In this document: piece after piece, positions 35,272 through 46,125 of the stretch
Position numbering within the stretch: position 1 is the first letter of the stretch
Layout of the letters: every line of letters starts with the position of its first letter
DNA from: Lichenicoccus sp963693035
GTDB lineage: Bacteria > Pseudomonadota > Alphaproteobacteria > Acetobacterales > Acetobacteraceae
Assembly (NCBI GenBank): GCA_963693035.2
Contig: CAXMMQ010000004.1
Coordinates: forward strand, 334,616 to 398,615
Direction: 5' to 3'
Length of the DNA stretch: 64,000 nucleotides
The notes under the pieces: generated by a model
Seen by the model: only the letters and a program-made list of their open reading frames with translations
Told to the model about the DNA's origin: nothing
Databases searched by the model: none
Program-made: the position numbers and the translations under genes

Positions 35272-35356
35272 CGCGGTGCAGCGTCCGGACGGACCTCGGG
35301 TTTGGGCAACCGCCGCATTCCCGCCGTGTTTGTACGCGGCAGGCGGGAGCAGGATC

Positions 35357-36301
35357 ATGGCGCGCACGAGAGACGGCTGGACCCTGGGCGATGCGCCGAG
35401 CCTGAACGGCAAGGTGGCCATCGTTACCGGTGCGACCGGCGGCATCGGCTACGAGACGGCGCTCGGCCTGGCACGACGCGGTGCAGTCACCATCCTCGCC
35501 TCCCGCAATCCCTCGAAGGGCACCGAGGCGGTGGCGCGCATCAGGCGCTCCATCCCGGCCGCCGATGCCCGCTTCGAGATGATCGATCTCAACAGCCTCG
35601 CCTCGGTGGCCCGGTTCGCCAACACCATCCTGGCCGCCCACCCGACGGTCGATATCCTGGTCAACAATGCCGGCGTGATGGGCTTTCCGGAGCGCCTGCT
35701 GACCGAGGATGGTTACGAGCGCCAGATCGGCGTGAACTACCTGTCGCACTTCGCGCTCACCGGCCGGCTGCGCCATGCGCTGGAGAAGTCCGAGGGCGGT
35801 GGTCGCGTCGTCAGCGTCGCGAGCCTTGCGCACCGCCGCGCGACGATCGACCTCGGCGACCTGCAATCCGAGCGCAACTACAACCCGTTCCGGGCCTATG
35901 GCCGCAGCAAGCTGGCCATGCTGGTGTTCGCGATCGAGTTGCAGCGCCGCGCCCTGCAGCACCATTGGAACCTGCTCAGCGTGGCGGCCCATCCCGGCTG
36001 GTCGCGCACCGACATCGTCTTCAACGGGCCCGGCCAGGGCGCGCCCGGACTGAAGGAGAAGCTGATGGCGTTCAGCTTCAACACCCTGGCGCAGAGCGCC
36101 CGCGACGGCGCGCTGCCCTCCCTGTTCGCCGCTATCGCGGCGGATGCGAAAGGCGGCGGCTATTACGGCCCGACCGGCCTCGGCGAGACCCGCGGCCCAG
36201 TCGGCCCCTCGGTCATCATGCCGCAGGCCGCCGATCCGGTCGTCGCCACCCGGCTGTGGACGCTGTCGGAGCAACTGACCGGGATTAGTTATGTGTCGTG
36301 A
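35357..36301 (+). CDS. Short-chain dehydrogenase/reductase
   Basis: A 314-residue SDR with the nucleotide motif TGATGGIG at residues 24-31, DILVNNAGVMG, the catalytic serine in VSVASLAHRR, and YxxxK in YGRSK near residues 181-185. Overall it resembles the retinol dehydrogenase/protochlorophyllide reductase-like group rather than fatty acid synthesis reductases. The ATG at 35357 has AGGA 3 nt upstream and GGGAG further up. The 3' end overlaps the convergent antiporter gene by 17 nt. Substrate unknown. Confidence 0.85.
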   Translation: MARTRDGWTLGDAPSLNGKVAIVTGATGGIGYETALGLARRGAVTILASRNPSKGTEAVARIRRSIPAADARFEMIDLNSLASVARFANTILAAHPTVDILVNNAGVMGFPERLLTEDGYERQIGVNYLSHFALTGRLRHALEKSEGGGRVVSVASLAHRRATIDLGDLQSERNYNPFRAYGRSKLAMLVFAIELQRRALQHHWNLLSVAAHPGWSRTDIVFNGPGQGAPGLKEKLMAFSFNTLAQSARDGALPSLFAAIAADAKGGGYYGPTGLGETRGPVGPSVIMPQAADPVVATRLWTLSEQLTGISYVS

Positions 36302-38162
36302 CGCTCCTCTCCGGGTTTGAGCCGGGCGCATCCTTGCGTCGGGGTCGTAGCTGCGCGTCGCCCAGCATCAGCCCGCTGAGCTCGGCGCTGACCTGCCTGC
36401 TGTCCTGGATCAGCCGCTTCTCGTCGTCGAAATAGGCCACGCTTTCGTACAGGGTGCGCTCGTCGGCTTCCTGGAAACGCGCCACCAGCTCGCGCGAGAC
36501 CGCCCGGTCGTAGCCGAGGCCGTCCAGCACCTGCTCGGTCAGGCGCAGGCTTGAATGGAAGGTCTCGCGCACCAGGCTGTGCACCCCGAGCTGCATCAGC
36601 AGGTGCGCATGTCGCCGGTTGCGGGCCCGCGCCAGGATGCGCAGATCGGGGAAGTTGCGTCGGGCAATCTCCACCACGCGCACGCTTTCCTCCGGGTCGG
36701 CCAGCGCCACCACCAGCAGCTTCGCGGTCTCGGCGCCGGCCGCGCGCAGCAGGTCGGGCCGCGAGGGGTTGCCGTAATAGACCTTGGTGCCGAAGCGCCG
36801 GAGGATCTCGATCTGCTCCTGGTCCTGGTCCAGCGCGGTGAAGCGGATGCCCTGGGTGCGCAGCACGCGGCCGACGATCTGCCCCATCCGGCCGACGCCG
36901 CAGATGATCACCGGCGCATCCTGGCCGTCGATCTCGTCATAGATTGGCACCGCTTCGGCCCTGGACAGGCGCGGGATCAGCAGCCGCTCCGACAGGCTGA
37001 ACAGGATCGGAGTGGCTGCCATCGACAGCGCAATCACCAGCGTCGCGATCTCGGACTGCGCCGGCGACAGCACCCCGGCTCCGATCGCGGCCGCAAACAG
37101 AACGAAGCTGAACTCGCTGCCCTGCGGCAGCGCGGTGGCGAACCGGGCGGCCTCCTTGGCAGGCTGCCCGGCGATCCGTCCGAGTGCGAACACGACGAGC
37201 GCCTTGATGGCGATCAGGCCGGCTGTACCGAGCAGGATAGCGACCGGTGCGCTGAGCAGCAGGTCGAGGCGCGCCGCCATGCCCACCGACAGGAAGAAGA
37301 AGCCGAGTAGGACGCCCTCGAACGGCTCTATATCGGCCTGGATCTCGTGCCGCCAGGTCGAGTTCGACAGCAGCACGCCGGCCAGGAACGCACCCAGCGA
37401 CATCGAAAGCCCGACCAGGCTGGCGATCCAGGCGGTGCCGAGCACGGTCAGCAGTGCCATGGCGGTGAACACGTCCGGCGATCGCGCCCCGCCGATCAGC
37501 CGGAACAGGGTCGGGACGAGATAGCGGCCGCCGACCAGGATCACCGCGATTGCGGCAGCACCCAGCGACACGCTCTGCCAGGGGATCGAATGGGTGATCT
37601 CGTGCGTCAGGCCGTGGCCAAGCGCGATTGACGGCCGGTTGCCGGCGGCCAGCAGCGGCACCAGGGCGACCAGCGGGATGAACGCCACGTCCTGCAGCAG
37701 CAGCACCGCGAACGTGTCGCGTCCGGCCCGGCCGCCGAGCAGCTCGCGCTCTCCCAGCATCGGCAGCACGATGGCGGTCGAGGATAGCGCGAGCCCGACG
37801 CCCAGGACGATCGGGGCGGCCCAGCCGCCGGTCCGCAGCCTGAGCCCGGGCAGCACGATCATCGCGATGGCGAGGGCCGCGGCGGTCAGGATCACCTGCG
37901 CCGAGCCGAGCCCGAACACCGCCCGCCGCATCACCCAGAGCCGTTGCGGACGCAGTTCCAGCCCGATCAGGAACAGCAGCATGACCACGCCGAGCTGCGA
38001 GACGTTCTCGATCTGGCCCGGGCTGCGTATCAGGCCGAGCCCGAGCGGGCCGATGACGGCGCCTCCGACCAGGTTGCCCAAGACCGCGCCGAAGCCGAGC
38101 CGGCGCGAGATCGGCACCATGACCACGCTCGCGAGCAACAGGGCGACGAGCGTTTGCAGCAT
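36285..38162 (-). CDS. CPA2-family monovalent cation:proton antiporter with RCK domain
   Basis: The 625-residue protein has about 12 hydrophobic helices forming a Na/H-exchanger domain. A cytosolic TrkA-N (RCK) domain starts near residue 413 (IICGVGRMGQIVGRVL, with FTALDQDQEQIEILRRFG). This is the KefB/KefC architecture, for potassium efflux or pH control. A C-terminal tail has basic and acidic residues. The stop overlaps the convergent SDR by 17 nt. trmB ends 24 nt upstream on the same strand. Ion specificity and glutathione gating cannot be told. Confidence 0.9.
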   Translation of the reverse strand: MLQTLVALLLASVVMVPISRRLGFGAVLGNLVGGAVIGPLGLGLIRSPGQIENVSQLGVVMLLFLIGLELRPQRLWVMRRAVFGLGSAQVILTAAALAIAMIVLPGLRLRTGGWAAPIVLGVGLALSSTAIVLPMLGERELLGGRAGRDTFAVLLLQDVAFIPLVALVPLLAAGNRPSIALGHGLTHEITHSIPWQSVSLGAAAIAVILVGGRYLVPTLFRLIGGARSPDVFTAMALLTVLGTAWIASLVGLSMSLGAFLAGVLLSNSTWRHEIQADIEPFEGVLLGFFFLSVGMAARLDLLLSAPVAILLGTAGLIAIKALVVFALGRIAGQPAKEAARFATALPQGSEFSFVLFAAAIGAGVLSPAQSEIATLVIALSMAATPILFSLSERLLIPRLSRAEAVPIYDEIDGQDAPVIICGVGRMGQIVGRVLRTQGIRFTALDQDQEQIEILRRFGTKVYYGNPSRPDLLRAAGAETAKLLVVALADPEESVRVVEIARRNFPDLRILARARNRRHAHLLMQLGVHSLVRETFHSSLRLTEQVLDGLGYDRAVSRELVARFQEADERTLYESVAYFDDEKRLIQDSRQVSAELSGLMLGDAQLRPRRKDAPGSNPERSVTTHN

Positions 38163-38186
38163 CTTGCGGCAGTCTCCCGAGAATAA

Positions 38187-38909
38187 TCAACCCGTCCGGA
38201 CGAAGCTCCAGTACAACGGCATCCGCCCCGCAGCCAGCGCCTTGGCCTCGTAGCGCGTCGGCGGCCAGCCATCGGGACGCACCGATGCGGGCTCCTCGCC
38301 GGTGAACAGCGACTGCGCCGCCATCACCTCGCGGACCCAGCCCTGGTAGGTCGGATCGTCGCTGGCGATGCGCCACTCGGCACCCTCACGCAGCTTGGCT
38401 GCGACCAGCGAGATAGTGTGCGGATGCACGAAACGGCGCTTGGCGTGGCGGGACTTCGGCCAAGGGTCTGGGAACAGCAGGAACACACGGTCGAGACAGC
38501 CATCCGGCAGCGCCTGCAGAAGCGTCCGAGCATCGTCGTCCCATAGCCGCAGCAGGTCCGGCAATGGCGCGGTTGCTTCCTCGCCAGCCGGGACGAGCCG
38601 GGTGAGAAGCGAGCAGAGCCCGTTCTCGAACACCTCGCAGGCGATCAGGCCGATCCCGGGATGCGCCGCATGCTGGGCCAGCGTGTGCTCGCCGCCACCG
38701 AACCCGACTTCGAGCCACAACGCCGCCGGCGCCCGCCCGAAGGCGGTCGTGGGATTGGAAGCCATCTCCGGCGCGAAGCGAAGCCGAGGCAGGGTCTCGT
38801 CGAGCAGCTTCTGCTGCCTGTGCCGCAGCGGATGGCTACGCTGGCGGCCGTAGAGGCGAGTGGGCGGCGGTTTCGCCTGAGGAGGAAGCGGTGGCGCCGC
38901 CGGGATCAA
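38187..38909 (-). CDS. trmB: tRNA (guanine-46 N7)-methyltransferase
   Basis: The 240-residue protein matches TrmB: LRHRQQKLLDETLPRL, the SAM site LWLEVGFGGGEH, and the diagnostic RVFLLFPDPWPKSRHAKRRFVHP. A C-terminal TRYEAKALAAGRMPLYWSF follows. It methylates G46 in the variable loop of tRNAs. The start overlaps the metK stop by 4 nt, so the SAM-consuming enzyme is coupled to SAM synthetase. The metK-trmB pairing is seen in other alphaproteobacteria. Confidence 0.94.
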   Translation of the reverse strand: MIPAAPPLPPQAKPPPTRLYGRQRSHPLRHRQQKLLDETLPRLRFAPEMASNPTTAFGRAPAALWLEVGFGGGEHTLAQHAAHPGIGLIACEVFENGLCSLLTRLVPAGEEATAPLPDLLRLWDDDARTLLQALPDGCLDRVFLLFPDPWPKSRHAKRRFVHPHTISLVAAKLREGAEWRIASDDPTYQGWVREVMAAQSLFTGEEPASVRPDGWPPTRYEAKALAAGRMPLYWSFVRTG

Positions 38910-40090
38910 CGCCCGAAGGCGTTGGCCAGGGTAGGGGCGAGGTCGGTCTGCTCCCAGGTGAAGTCGTCGCGGCCTGCATCCGGCGTACGGCCGAAATGGC
39001 CGTATGCGGCCGTCGTCCCGTAGATCGGCCGGTTCAGGCGCAGGTGGCGACGGATGCCGCGCGGCGTGAGGTCCATCGCCTGGCGCAGCACCGCCTCCAG
39101 TCTGGCCTCCTCGACGTCGTGCCCGGTGCCGTGCAGGTCGACATAGACCGAGAGCGGGTGCGAGACGCCGATCGCGTACGAGATCTGCAGCGTGCAGCTG
39201 TCGGCGAGGCCGGCGGCGACGATGTTCTTGGCGAGGTAGCGGCAGGCATAGGCCGCCGAGCGATCCACCTTGGTCGGGTCCTTGCCGCTGAACGCGCCGC
39301 CGCCATGCGGGGCGGCACCACCATAGGTGTCGACGATGATCTTGCGTCCGGTCAGGCCGGCGTCGCCGTCCGGCCCGCCGATCACGAAGATGCCGGTCGG
39401 GTTGGTGTAGAAGCCGTCATCCGGGCACATCCAGCCCTCGGGCAGCACGTCGCGCACGATCGCGGTGAGCTCCTCGCGGATCTCCGGCTGGGTCAGGCTC
39501 TCCTCGTGCTGGGTCGAGATCACCACGCTGGTGGCGCCGACCGGCTTGCCGTCGATATAGCGCAGCGTGACTTGGCTCTTGGCGTCGGGCAGCAGCCCGC
39601 GCGCGCGCGGGTCACCGGCTTTGCGCAGCGTGTTGATGCGGGCAAGGATGCCGTGCGCGTAATGCAGCGGCGCCGGCATCAGCGAGGGCGTCTCGGTGGT
39701 CGCGAAGCCGAACATGATGCCCTGGTCGCCGGCGCCCTCGTCCTTGTTGCCGGCGCTGTCGACGCCGACCGCGATGTCGGCGGACTGCTCGTGCAGGTAG
39801 TTGTGGAACTCGGCGTGACGCCAGGAGAAGCCCTTCTGGTCGTAGCCGATGTCGCGCACCGCCTCGCGCACCGCATGTTCCAGCGTCTCGTTGACGCCTT
39901 CCGGCCCGCGCACCTCGCCCGCTAGGATGATGCGGTTGGTGGTGACCATGGTTTCGCAGGCGACACGAGCCTCGGGATCGGCCGCGAGGTAGGCGTCGAG
40001 CACCGTGTCGCTGATACGGTCCGCCACCTTGTCCGGATGTCCTTCGGAAACGGACTCCGAAGTGAACAGGAACTCGCCCTTGTCGCGCAT
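38906..40090 (-). CDS. metK: S-adenosylmethionine synthase
   Basis: MetK makes SAM from ATP and methionine. The 394-residue protein has FTSESVSEGHPDKVADRISD at the N terminus. The signature blocks GAGDQGIMFGFA and GGGAFSGKDPTKVDRSAAY are intact, and the C terminus has GTGHDVEEARLEAVL. It is followed by trmB with overlapping codons. The 122 nt upstream region before dapB was examined for a SAM riboswitch; none was recognised. Confidence 0.97.
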   Translation of the reverse strand: MRDKGEFLFTSESVSEGHPDKVADRISDTVLDAYLAADPEARVACETMVTTNRIILAGEVRGPEGVNETLEHAVREAVRDIGYDQKGFSWRHAEFHNYLHEQSADIAVGVDSAGNKDEGAGDQGIMFGFATTETPSLMPAPLHYAHGILARINTLRKAGDPRARGLLPDAKSQVTLRYIDGKPVGATSVVISTQHEESLTQPEIREELTAIVRDVLPEGWMCPDDGFYTNPTGIFVIGGPDGDAGLTGRKIIVDTYGGAAPHGGGAFSGKDPTKVDRSAAYACRYLAKNIVAAGLADSCTLQISYAIGVSHPLSVYVDLHGTGHDVEEARLEAVLRQAMDLTPRGIRRHLRLNRPIYGTTAAYGHFGRTPDAGRDDFTWEQTDLAPTLANAFGR

Positions 40091-40212
40091 GGTATGCCTC
40101 TCGCCGCGTAAATGCCCGCCGCGACGGGTGTATCGTTCCGGCGACGTTTGGGCGGCGGAGATTTGGCGGAAATGCCCGGTCGGGTCAAGGAAAGCCGCAG
40201 GCCGGCCGCACC

Positions 40213-40986
40213 TCAGCTCAGGCCGAGCACGTCGCGCATGCCGTACAGCCCAGCCGCTTTGCCGCCGCTCCAGTGCGCCGCCCGTATCGCACCGGCGGCG
40301 AAGGCGCGGCGGTCAAAGGCGCGGTGGGTCAGGCCGATCTGCTCGTCGGATCCGGTGAAGAGCAACGCATGCTCGCCGACGATCTGACCGCCCCGGAGCG
40401 ACGCAAACCCGACCGCGCCGGTGGTCCTGGCGCCGGTGATGCCATCGCGTCCGCTGTCGCGCACGGCGGCCAGGCTGGTGCCACGGGCGGCGGCAACCGC
40501 CTCCCCGATGGCCAATGCGGTGCCGGACGGTGCGTCCAGCTTCTGCCGATGATGCATCTCGACGATCTCGGCATCGTACTCCTCGGGCGGCAGCACCGCC
40601 GCCATGCGGGCCGCGAGCTCCAACACCAGCGTCACCCCGGCTGAGAAGTTGGCGGCCTGCACGACGGGGACATGCTGCGCCGCCTGCGCCACCTCGCGCT
40701 GGGCCGCCGCGTCGATGCCGGTGGTGCCGAGGACCCAGGCTGCACGATGCCGGGATAGCGCGATCGCGTGCGCCGGCACGGTCGCGGGCACAGTGAAATC
40801 GACAACCACGTCCGACGCGCCGGCCAGCGCGTCGATACTCCCGTAGAGGGTGATGTCCACTGCCGGCGTCGGGCGTCCGGAACCCGGCCGGTCGAGACCA
40901 CCGGAAAGCGTGTCCCCCCGCCGGCGTATCTCATCGACCAGCAGGCCGCCGACACGACCGTTGATGCCGGCGATGCCGATGCGCAT
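40213..40986 (-). CDS. dapB: 4-hydroxy-tetrahydrodipicolinate reductase
   Basis: DapB catalyses the NAD(P)H-dependent step of diaminopimelate and lysine synthesis. The 257-residue protein has the nucleotide motif GIAGINGRVG, DFTVPATVPAHA, the catalytic block IVEMHHRQKLDAPSGTAL, and the C-terminal hinge. The frame closes upstream, fixing the ATG at 40986. It follows dnaJ by 213 nt on the same strand, matching the alphaproteobacterial order dnaK-dnaJ-dapB. Confidence 0.95.
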   Translation of the reverse strand: MRIGIAGINGRVGGLLVDEIRRRGDTLSGGLDRPGSGRPTPAVDITLYGSIDALAGASDVVVDFTVPATVPAHAIALSRHRAAWVLGTTGIDAAAQREVAQAAQHVPVVQAANFSAGVTLVLELAARMAAVLPPEEYDAEIVEMHHRQKLDAPSGTALAIGEAVAAARGTSLAAVRDSGRDGITGARTTGAVGFASLRGGQIVGEHALLFTGSDEQIGLTHRAFDRRAFAAGAIRAAHWSGGKAAGLYGMRDVLGLS

Positions 40987-41061
40987 CAGCCCGCCGGCGC
41001 TGATATGGGCGGCGGCGCGACCGGCTCGGCCGCGCCGCCTGTATCCGCCCGAGATGCGGGT

Positions 41062-41071
41062 GGGGGGGGGG
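41062..41071. repeat. Ten-base G/C homopolymer upstream of dapB
   Basis: An uninterrupted run of ten G on the plus strand (C in the dapB mRNA sense) lies about 75 nt before the dapB start, in the dnaJ-dapB gap. Such tracts can slip during replication. It is outside any supported gene, so an effect would have to be on transcription or the leader. It could also be a sequencing length error. Confidence 0.8.
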
Positions 41072-41199
41072 ACGTCACCACGGGCACCTCACTAACTACG
41101 ACCTCCCCGGAGTGGTTTCAACACCACTGTCAAGAGCTAAGACGTTGTCACGCACTTGCTACAATCGCGACGTGGCGGTCATGCCACAATCGGCCGAGG

Positions 41200-42339
41200 T
41201 CAAGCCTTGCCCTCGAAGAAGTCGCGCACCTTGGCAAAGAAGCCATCGCTCTCCGGGCTGGACCGCGCATGGGCCGCCGCCTCGCCCTCGAGCTCCTCCA
41301 GCAACTCCCGCTGGCGCTTGTTGATGTGCTGCGGAGTCTCGACCGCGACTTGGATATACATGTCGCCACGGGCTGCCGACCGCAGCACCGAGAAGCCCTT
41401 GCCGCGCAGACGGAACTGCTCGCCGGTCTGGGTGCCGGCCGGGATCTTCACCCGGGTCCGGCTGCCATCGATGACCGGGACCTCGACCTCCGCCCCGAGC
41501 GCCGCCTGGGTCATGCGCAGCGGCACCCGGCAGAAGATGTTGGCGCCTTCGCGCTGGAAGATCTCGTGCACACGGACCCCGACATGCACGTAGAGATCAC
41601 CGGCCGGTACGCCGGCGCCGCCGGCCTCGCCCTCGCCGGATAGCCTGATGCGGGTGCCATCCTCGACGCCGGCCGGGATCTGCACGTTCAGGCTGCGCTC
41701 GCGCTCGACGGTGCCCGCACCCTGGCAGACCTTGCACGGGTTGCGTATGACGCGGCCGTTGCCGCCGCAGGTCGGACAGGCGCGCTCGACCAGGAAGAAG
41801 CCCTGCTGCGCCCGCACCTTGCCGGCGCCGTGACAGGTCGGGCAGGTCTCGGCGGCGCGGTCCTTGCTGTCAGAGCCGGTGCCGGCGCAGGTCTCGCAGG
41901 CGACCCTGGTTGGCACCCGCAACGGCACCTTCGATCCGGTGAAGGCCTCGGTCAGGCTGATCTCGACCTGGGCGCGGATGTCCCCGCCGGCGCGTTGCCG
42001 GCCGCCACCGCGGCGGCCGCCCATCATGTCGCCGAACACCTGGTCGAAGATGTCGCCGAGGCCACCGCCGCCACCGAAATCGAAGCCGGCGGGACCGGCA
42101 CCCGGGCCGCCACCTTCAAAGGCGGCATGACCGAAGCGGTCGTAGGCGGCGCGCTTCTGGTCGTCCTTGAGGATGTCGTAGGCCTCGTTCAGCTCCTTGA
42201 AGCGGGACTCCGCGGCCTTGTCGCCCGGATTGCGGTCCGGGTGGTACTTCATGGCGAGCTTGCGGTAGGCCTTCTTCAGCGTGTCCGCGGAAGCATCCCT
42301 GGCGACTTCCAGCGTCGCGTAAAAATCCTGCTTCGCCAT
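41200..42339 (-). CDS. dnaJ: Chaperone protein DnaJ
   Basis: The 379-residue type I DnaJ has an N-terminal J domain with HPD (MKYHPDRNPGD), a Gly/Phe-rich linker (GGGGGLGDIFDQVFGDMMGG) and the four CxxCxGxG repeats of the zinc domain (CETCAGTG, CPTCHGAG, CPTCGGNG, CKVCQGAG). C-terminal substrate-binding domains follow. It stimulates the DnaK ATPase and delivers unfolded clients. The start MAKQDFYATLEV at 42339 fits the family; the frame is open upstream without match. It lies 151 nt from dnaK, across two strong hairpins. Confidence 0.97.
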   Translation of the reverse strand: MAKQDFYATLEVARDASADTLKKAYRKLAMKYHPDRNPGDKAAESRFKELNEAYDILKDDQKRAAYDRFGHAAFEGGGPGAGPAGFDFGGGGGLGDIFDQVFGDMMGGRRGGGRQRAGGDIRAQVEISLTEAFTGSKVPLRVPTRVACETCAGTGSDSKDRAAETCPTCHGAGKVRAQQGFFLVERACPTCGGNGRVIRNPCKVCQGAGTVERERSLNVQIPAGVEDGTRIRLSGEGEAGGAGVPAGDLYVHVGVRVHEIFQREGANIFCRVPLRMTQAALGAEVEVPVIDGSRTRVKIPAGTQTGEQFRLRGKGFSVLRSAARGDMYIQVAVETPQHINKRQRELLEELEGEAAAHARSSPESDGFFAKVRDFFEGKA

Positions 42340-42389
42340 CCTGTCCTCATCGGCGCAACACGCCTTCCTTCGAGGGACCGCGTGGTCGT

Positions 42390-42433
42390 CATAACAAAGA
42401 GGCGCCCGCCTTCTCACGAAGCACGGGCGCCTC
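42390..42433 (-). terminator. Intrinsic terminator-like hairpin between dnaK and dnaJ
   Basis: A perfect 10 bp GC-rich stem (42399-42408 with 42424-42433), 15 nt loop, followed on the minus strand by TTTGTTATG. It fits a partial terminator that would lower dnaJ relative to dnaK. Confidence 0.6.
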
Positions 42434-42445
42434 CGCCTGGATCAG

Positions 42446-42468
42446 GCCCGGGCCATGACGGCCCGGGC
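42446..42468 (-). terminator. Second hairpin after dnaK
   Basis: A perfect 9 bp stem of GCCCGGGCC with a 5 nt loop lies 22 nt downstream of the dnaK stop. It has no T tract of its own and may protect the dnaK mRNA end or assist the neighbouring hairpin. Confidence 0.5.
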
Positions 42469-42490
42469 GCTCGTATCGTTCAGACCCGGG

Positions 42491-44425
<1,935 letters not shown>

Positions 44426-44492
44426 ACAATCTCTCCTTGTCAGCAGTCGCGCCCGGCCCGAAGCACCGGAAGCGGCCCAATGGATGTCGTCG

Positions 44493-44521
44493 ATGTATTG
44501 AGGGCGGTCGTGGCCGACAAG
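44493..44521 (-). promoter_or_regulatory. Possible heat-shock (RpoH-type) promoter of dnaK
   Basis: On the minus strand CTTG (44521-44518) is followed after 17 nt by CAATACAT (44500-44493), about 68 nt before dnaK. The -35 resembles the alphaproteobacterial RpoH consensus; the -10 match is partial. Confidence 0.35.
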
Positions 44522-44602
44522 CCCCCAATCTTGCCTGGAGCAGAGTCCCCGCTCGGATGCACAAAATCCAGGCAGAAACCTCACCCCTTTAAAGTGACGG
44601 GG

Positions 44603-45283
44603 CTACACCGTCTTGTCGAGACTTTCCGCAGCGACAGCATCGGCCCGTGCGCGCGCCGCCTCGTCGCCGACCCCCTTCGCCACCACCACCATTGCCGGCT
44701 TCAGCAGGCGGCCGTTCAAGGTCCAGGCCGAGGTCCAGGCCTGCATGACGGTGCCGGGCGGATGATCCGCACTCGGCTGCTCGGCCATCGCCTGGTGCAG
44801 GTTGGCGTCGAACAGCGAACCGGTCGGGTCGGTGCCGGTAATGCCGTTGCGCTCGAGGATGCCGAGGAACGACCGCTCGACGCTCTCGAAGCCCTCGCGC
44901 AGCTTGCTGGTCAGCGCGGTGTCGCTGTCGGACGGCGCCGGCAGGCTGGCAAGGCCGCGGCGCAGGTTCTCCGCCACCTCGACCACGTCGCGCGCGAACT
45001 TCTGCACGGCATACTGACGGGCGTCGTCGACCTCGCGGCGCGACCGGGTGCGGACGTTCTGGATCTCGGCCTCGGAGCGCAGCCACTTGTCGCGCATCTC
45101 CTCGACGCTGGCCTCCAGCTCGCGGATCCGCGCGGTCGCCGCCTGCATCACCGTCTCCGAACCCTCGGCCGGAGTACCGTCATCATGCAGGTCCGCGGGT
45201 GCGGCAGCGTGCGGACCGGTGGAGTCGGTGTCGTGCGGGTCGGGTGCGTGTGCTGACATGGATCCCGGTTCGTCCTCGTTCAT
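44603..45283 (-). CDS. grpE: Nucleotide exchange factor GrpE
   Basis: GrpE releases ADP from DnaK. The 226-residue protein has a low-complexity acidic N terminus and a long coiled coil (ARIRELEASVEEMRDKWLRSEAEIQNVRTRSRREVDDA). The C-terminal beta domain has the conserved DANLHQAMAEQPS and VMQAWTSAWTLNGRLLKPAMVVVAKG. The ATG at 45283 is chosen; MSAHAPDP at 45259 is an alternative. It lies 177 nt upstream of dnaK on the same strand. Confidence 0.94.
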   Translation of the reverse strand: MNEDEPGSMSAHAPDPHDTDSTGPHAAAPADLHDDGTPAEGSETVMQAATARIRELEASVEEMRDKWLRSEAEIQNVRTRSRREVDDARQYAVQKFARDVVEVAENLRRGLASLPAPSDSDTALTSKLREGFESVERSFLGILERNGITGTDPTGSLFDANLHQAMAEQPSADHPPGTVMQAWTSAWTLNGRLLKPAMVVVAKGVGDEAARARADAVAAESLDKTV

Positions 45284-45352
45284 TGCGTGCACGTAGGTGA
45301 GCCGCCTTGCGTGGACAAGCGCCAAAGCCGCCCGGCTGTCCAGCGTGTCGGA

Positions 45353-46039
45353 TCAGGCGGAGCGCGAAAGGCTGGCCTCGAGCGCCGCCAGTGCCGCCCC
45401 AACCGAATCGGCCGGCGCATCGAAAGCGACCCGACGGGTGACAGCCGTGCCATCGGGATCAGGTCCCGGCGGCGGCCCGGTATCGTAGCCATCCGCGTCG
45501 ATGGCGACGATCTGCGCCTCGGGCCAGCCGGATTGCGCCCGCTCCAGCAGGGCGCGCTCCTGGTCCGCAAGGTCGGTCTCGGGCTGCAGCAGGCGGCCGT
45601 CGAACGAGTACGCCCGCCCGAAGCCGGCGACCATGTGCACCGCCTGGGGACGCAGCCGCCACAGGGTGAAGTCGCCGAACCCGGCATAGAGCGCGCCATA
45701 GGGATGGATGCGCACCCAGCGGTCGCGCAGCAGATCGCCTTGCGGATCGTCCGGCTGCACTGCCTCTGCCACACCGGTGACGGTGAGGCGGGGGATCGTC
45801 TGCGGGTTGGCGGCGTCCGAGTCGCCGGCCGCCAGCAGCGCGCAACGCGGGTCGGAGCGCAGGTGCCTGGCATGGCGCGACAAGCCGGAGACCAGCATCA
45901 GCAGGTCGAGCCCGCAGGAGGTCGCGGGCGTGACCAGGCTCGCGAACGGCGTGCCGTCCGCGACTGTCGCCAGGCTCGCAGAGCGGCTGGAGCGCAGGAT
46001 GTCGCGTGCGAGCCGGATCGTGGCGGCATCCGATTTCAT
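45353..46039 (-). CDS. HugZ-like pyridoxamine 5'-phosphate oxidase-fold protein
   Basis: The 228-residue protein has the split-barrel FMN-binding fold: ASLATVADGTPFASLVTPAT, LLMLVSGLSRHARHLRSDPRCALL and a C-terminal domain (GRLLQPETDLADQERALLERA). This two-part layout is typical of HugZ/HutZ heme-utilisation proteins and related FMN-binding proteins. It is transcribed divergently from chvI, with 86 nt between starts. Heme degradation is a family-based guess; no heme uptake genes are nearby. Confidence 0.8.
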   Translation of the reverse strand: MKSDAATIRLARDILRSSRSASLATVADGTPFASLVTPATSCGLDLLMLVSGLSRHARHLRSDPRCALLAAGDSDAANPQTIPRLTVTGVAEAVQPDDPQGDLLRDRWVRIHPYGALYAGFGDFTLWRLRPQAVHMVAGFGRAYSFDGRLLQPETDLADQERALLERAQSGWPEAQIVAIDADGYDTGPPPGPDPDGTAVTRRVAFDAPADSVGAALAALEASLSRSA

Positions 46040-46125
46040 TTCTTTCCCTCCGGCGACCGGCTAAGCCTTCCGCGTTCCGCTCCGGCCCGATTAAGTCCGA
46101 CAGTCAGTCACCAGGAGATACACGA

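Noticed and set aside
36937..38376. A 479-codon minus-strand frame overlapping the CPA2 antiporter
   Set aside because: Arg/Ala-rich frame-shadow of the antiporter and trmB, with no domain; the true frame shows membrane helices and an RCK domain.
40091..40212. Possible SAM riboswitch upstream of metK
   Set aside because: No arrangement resembling SAM-II, SAM-V or SAM/SAH conserved cores was found by eye; a covariance-model search would be needed to change this.
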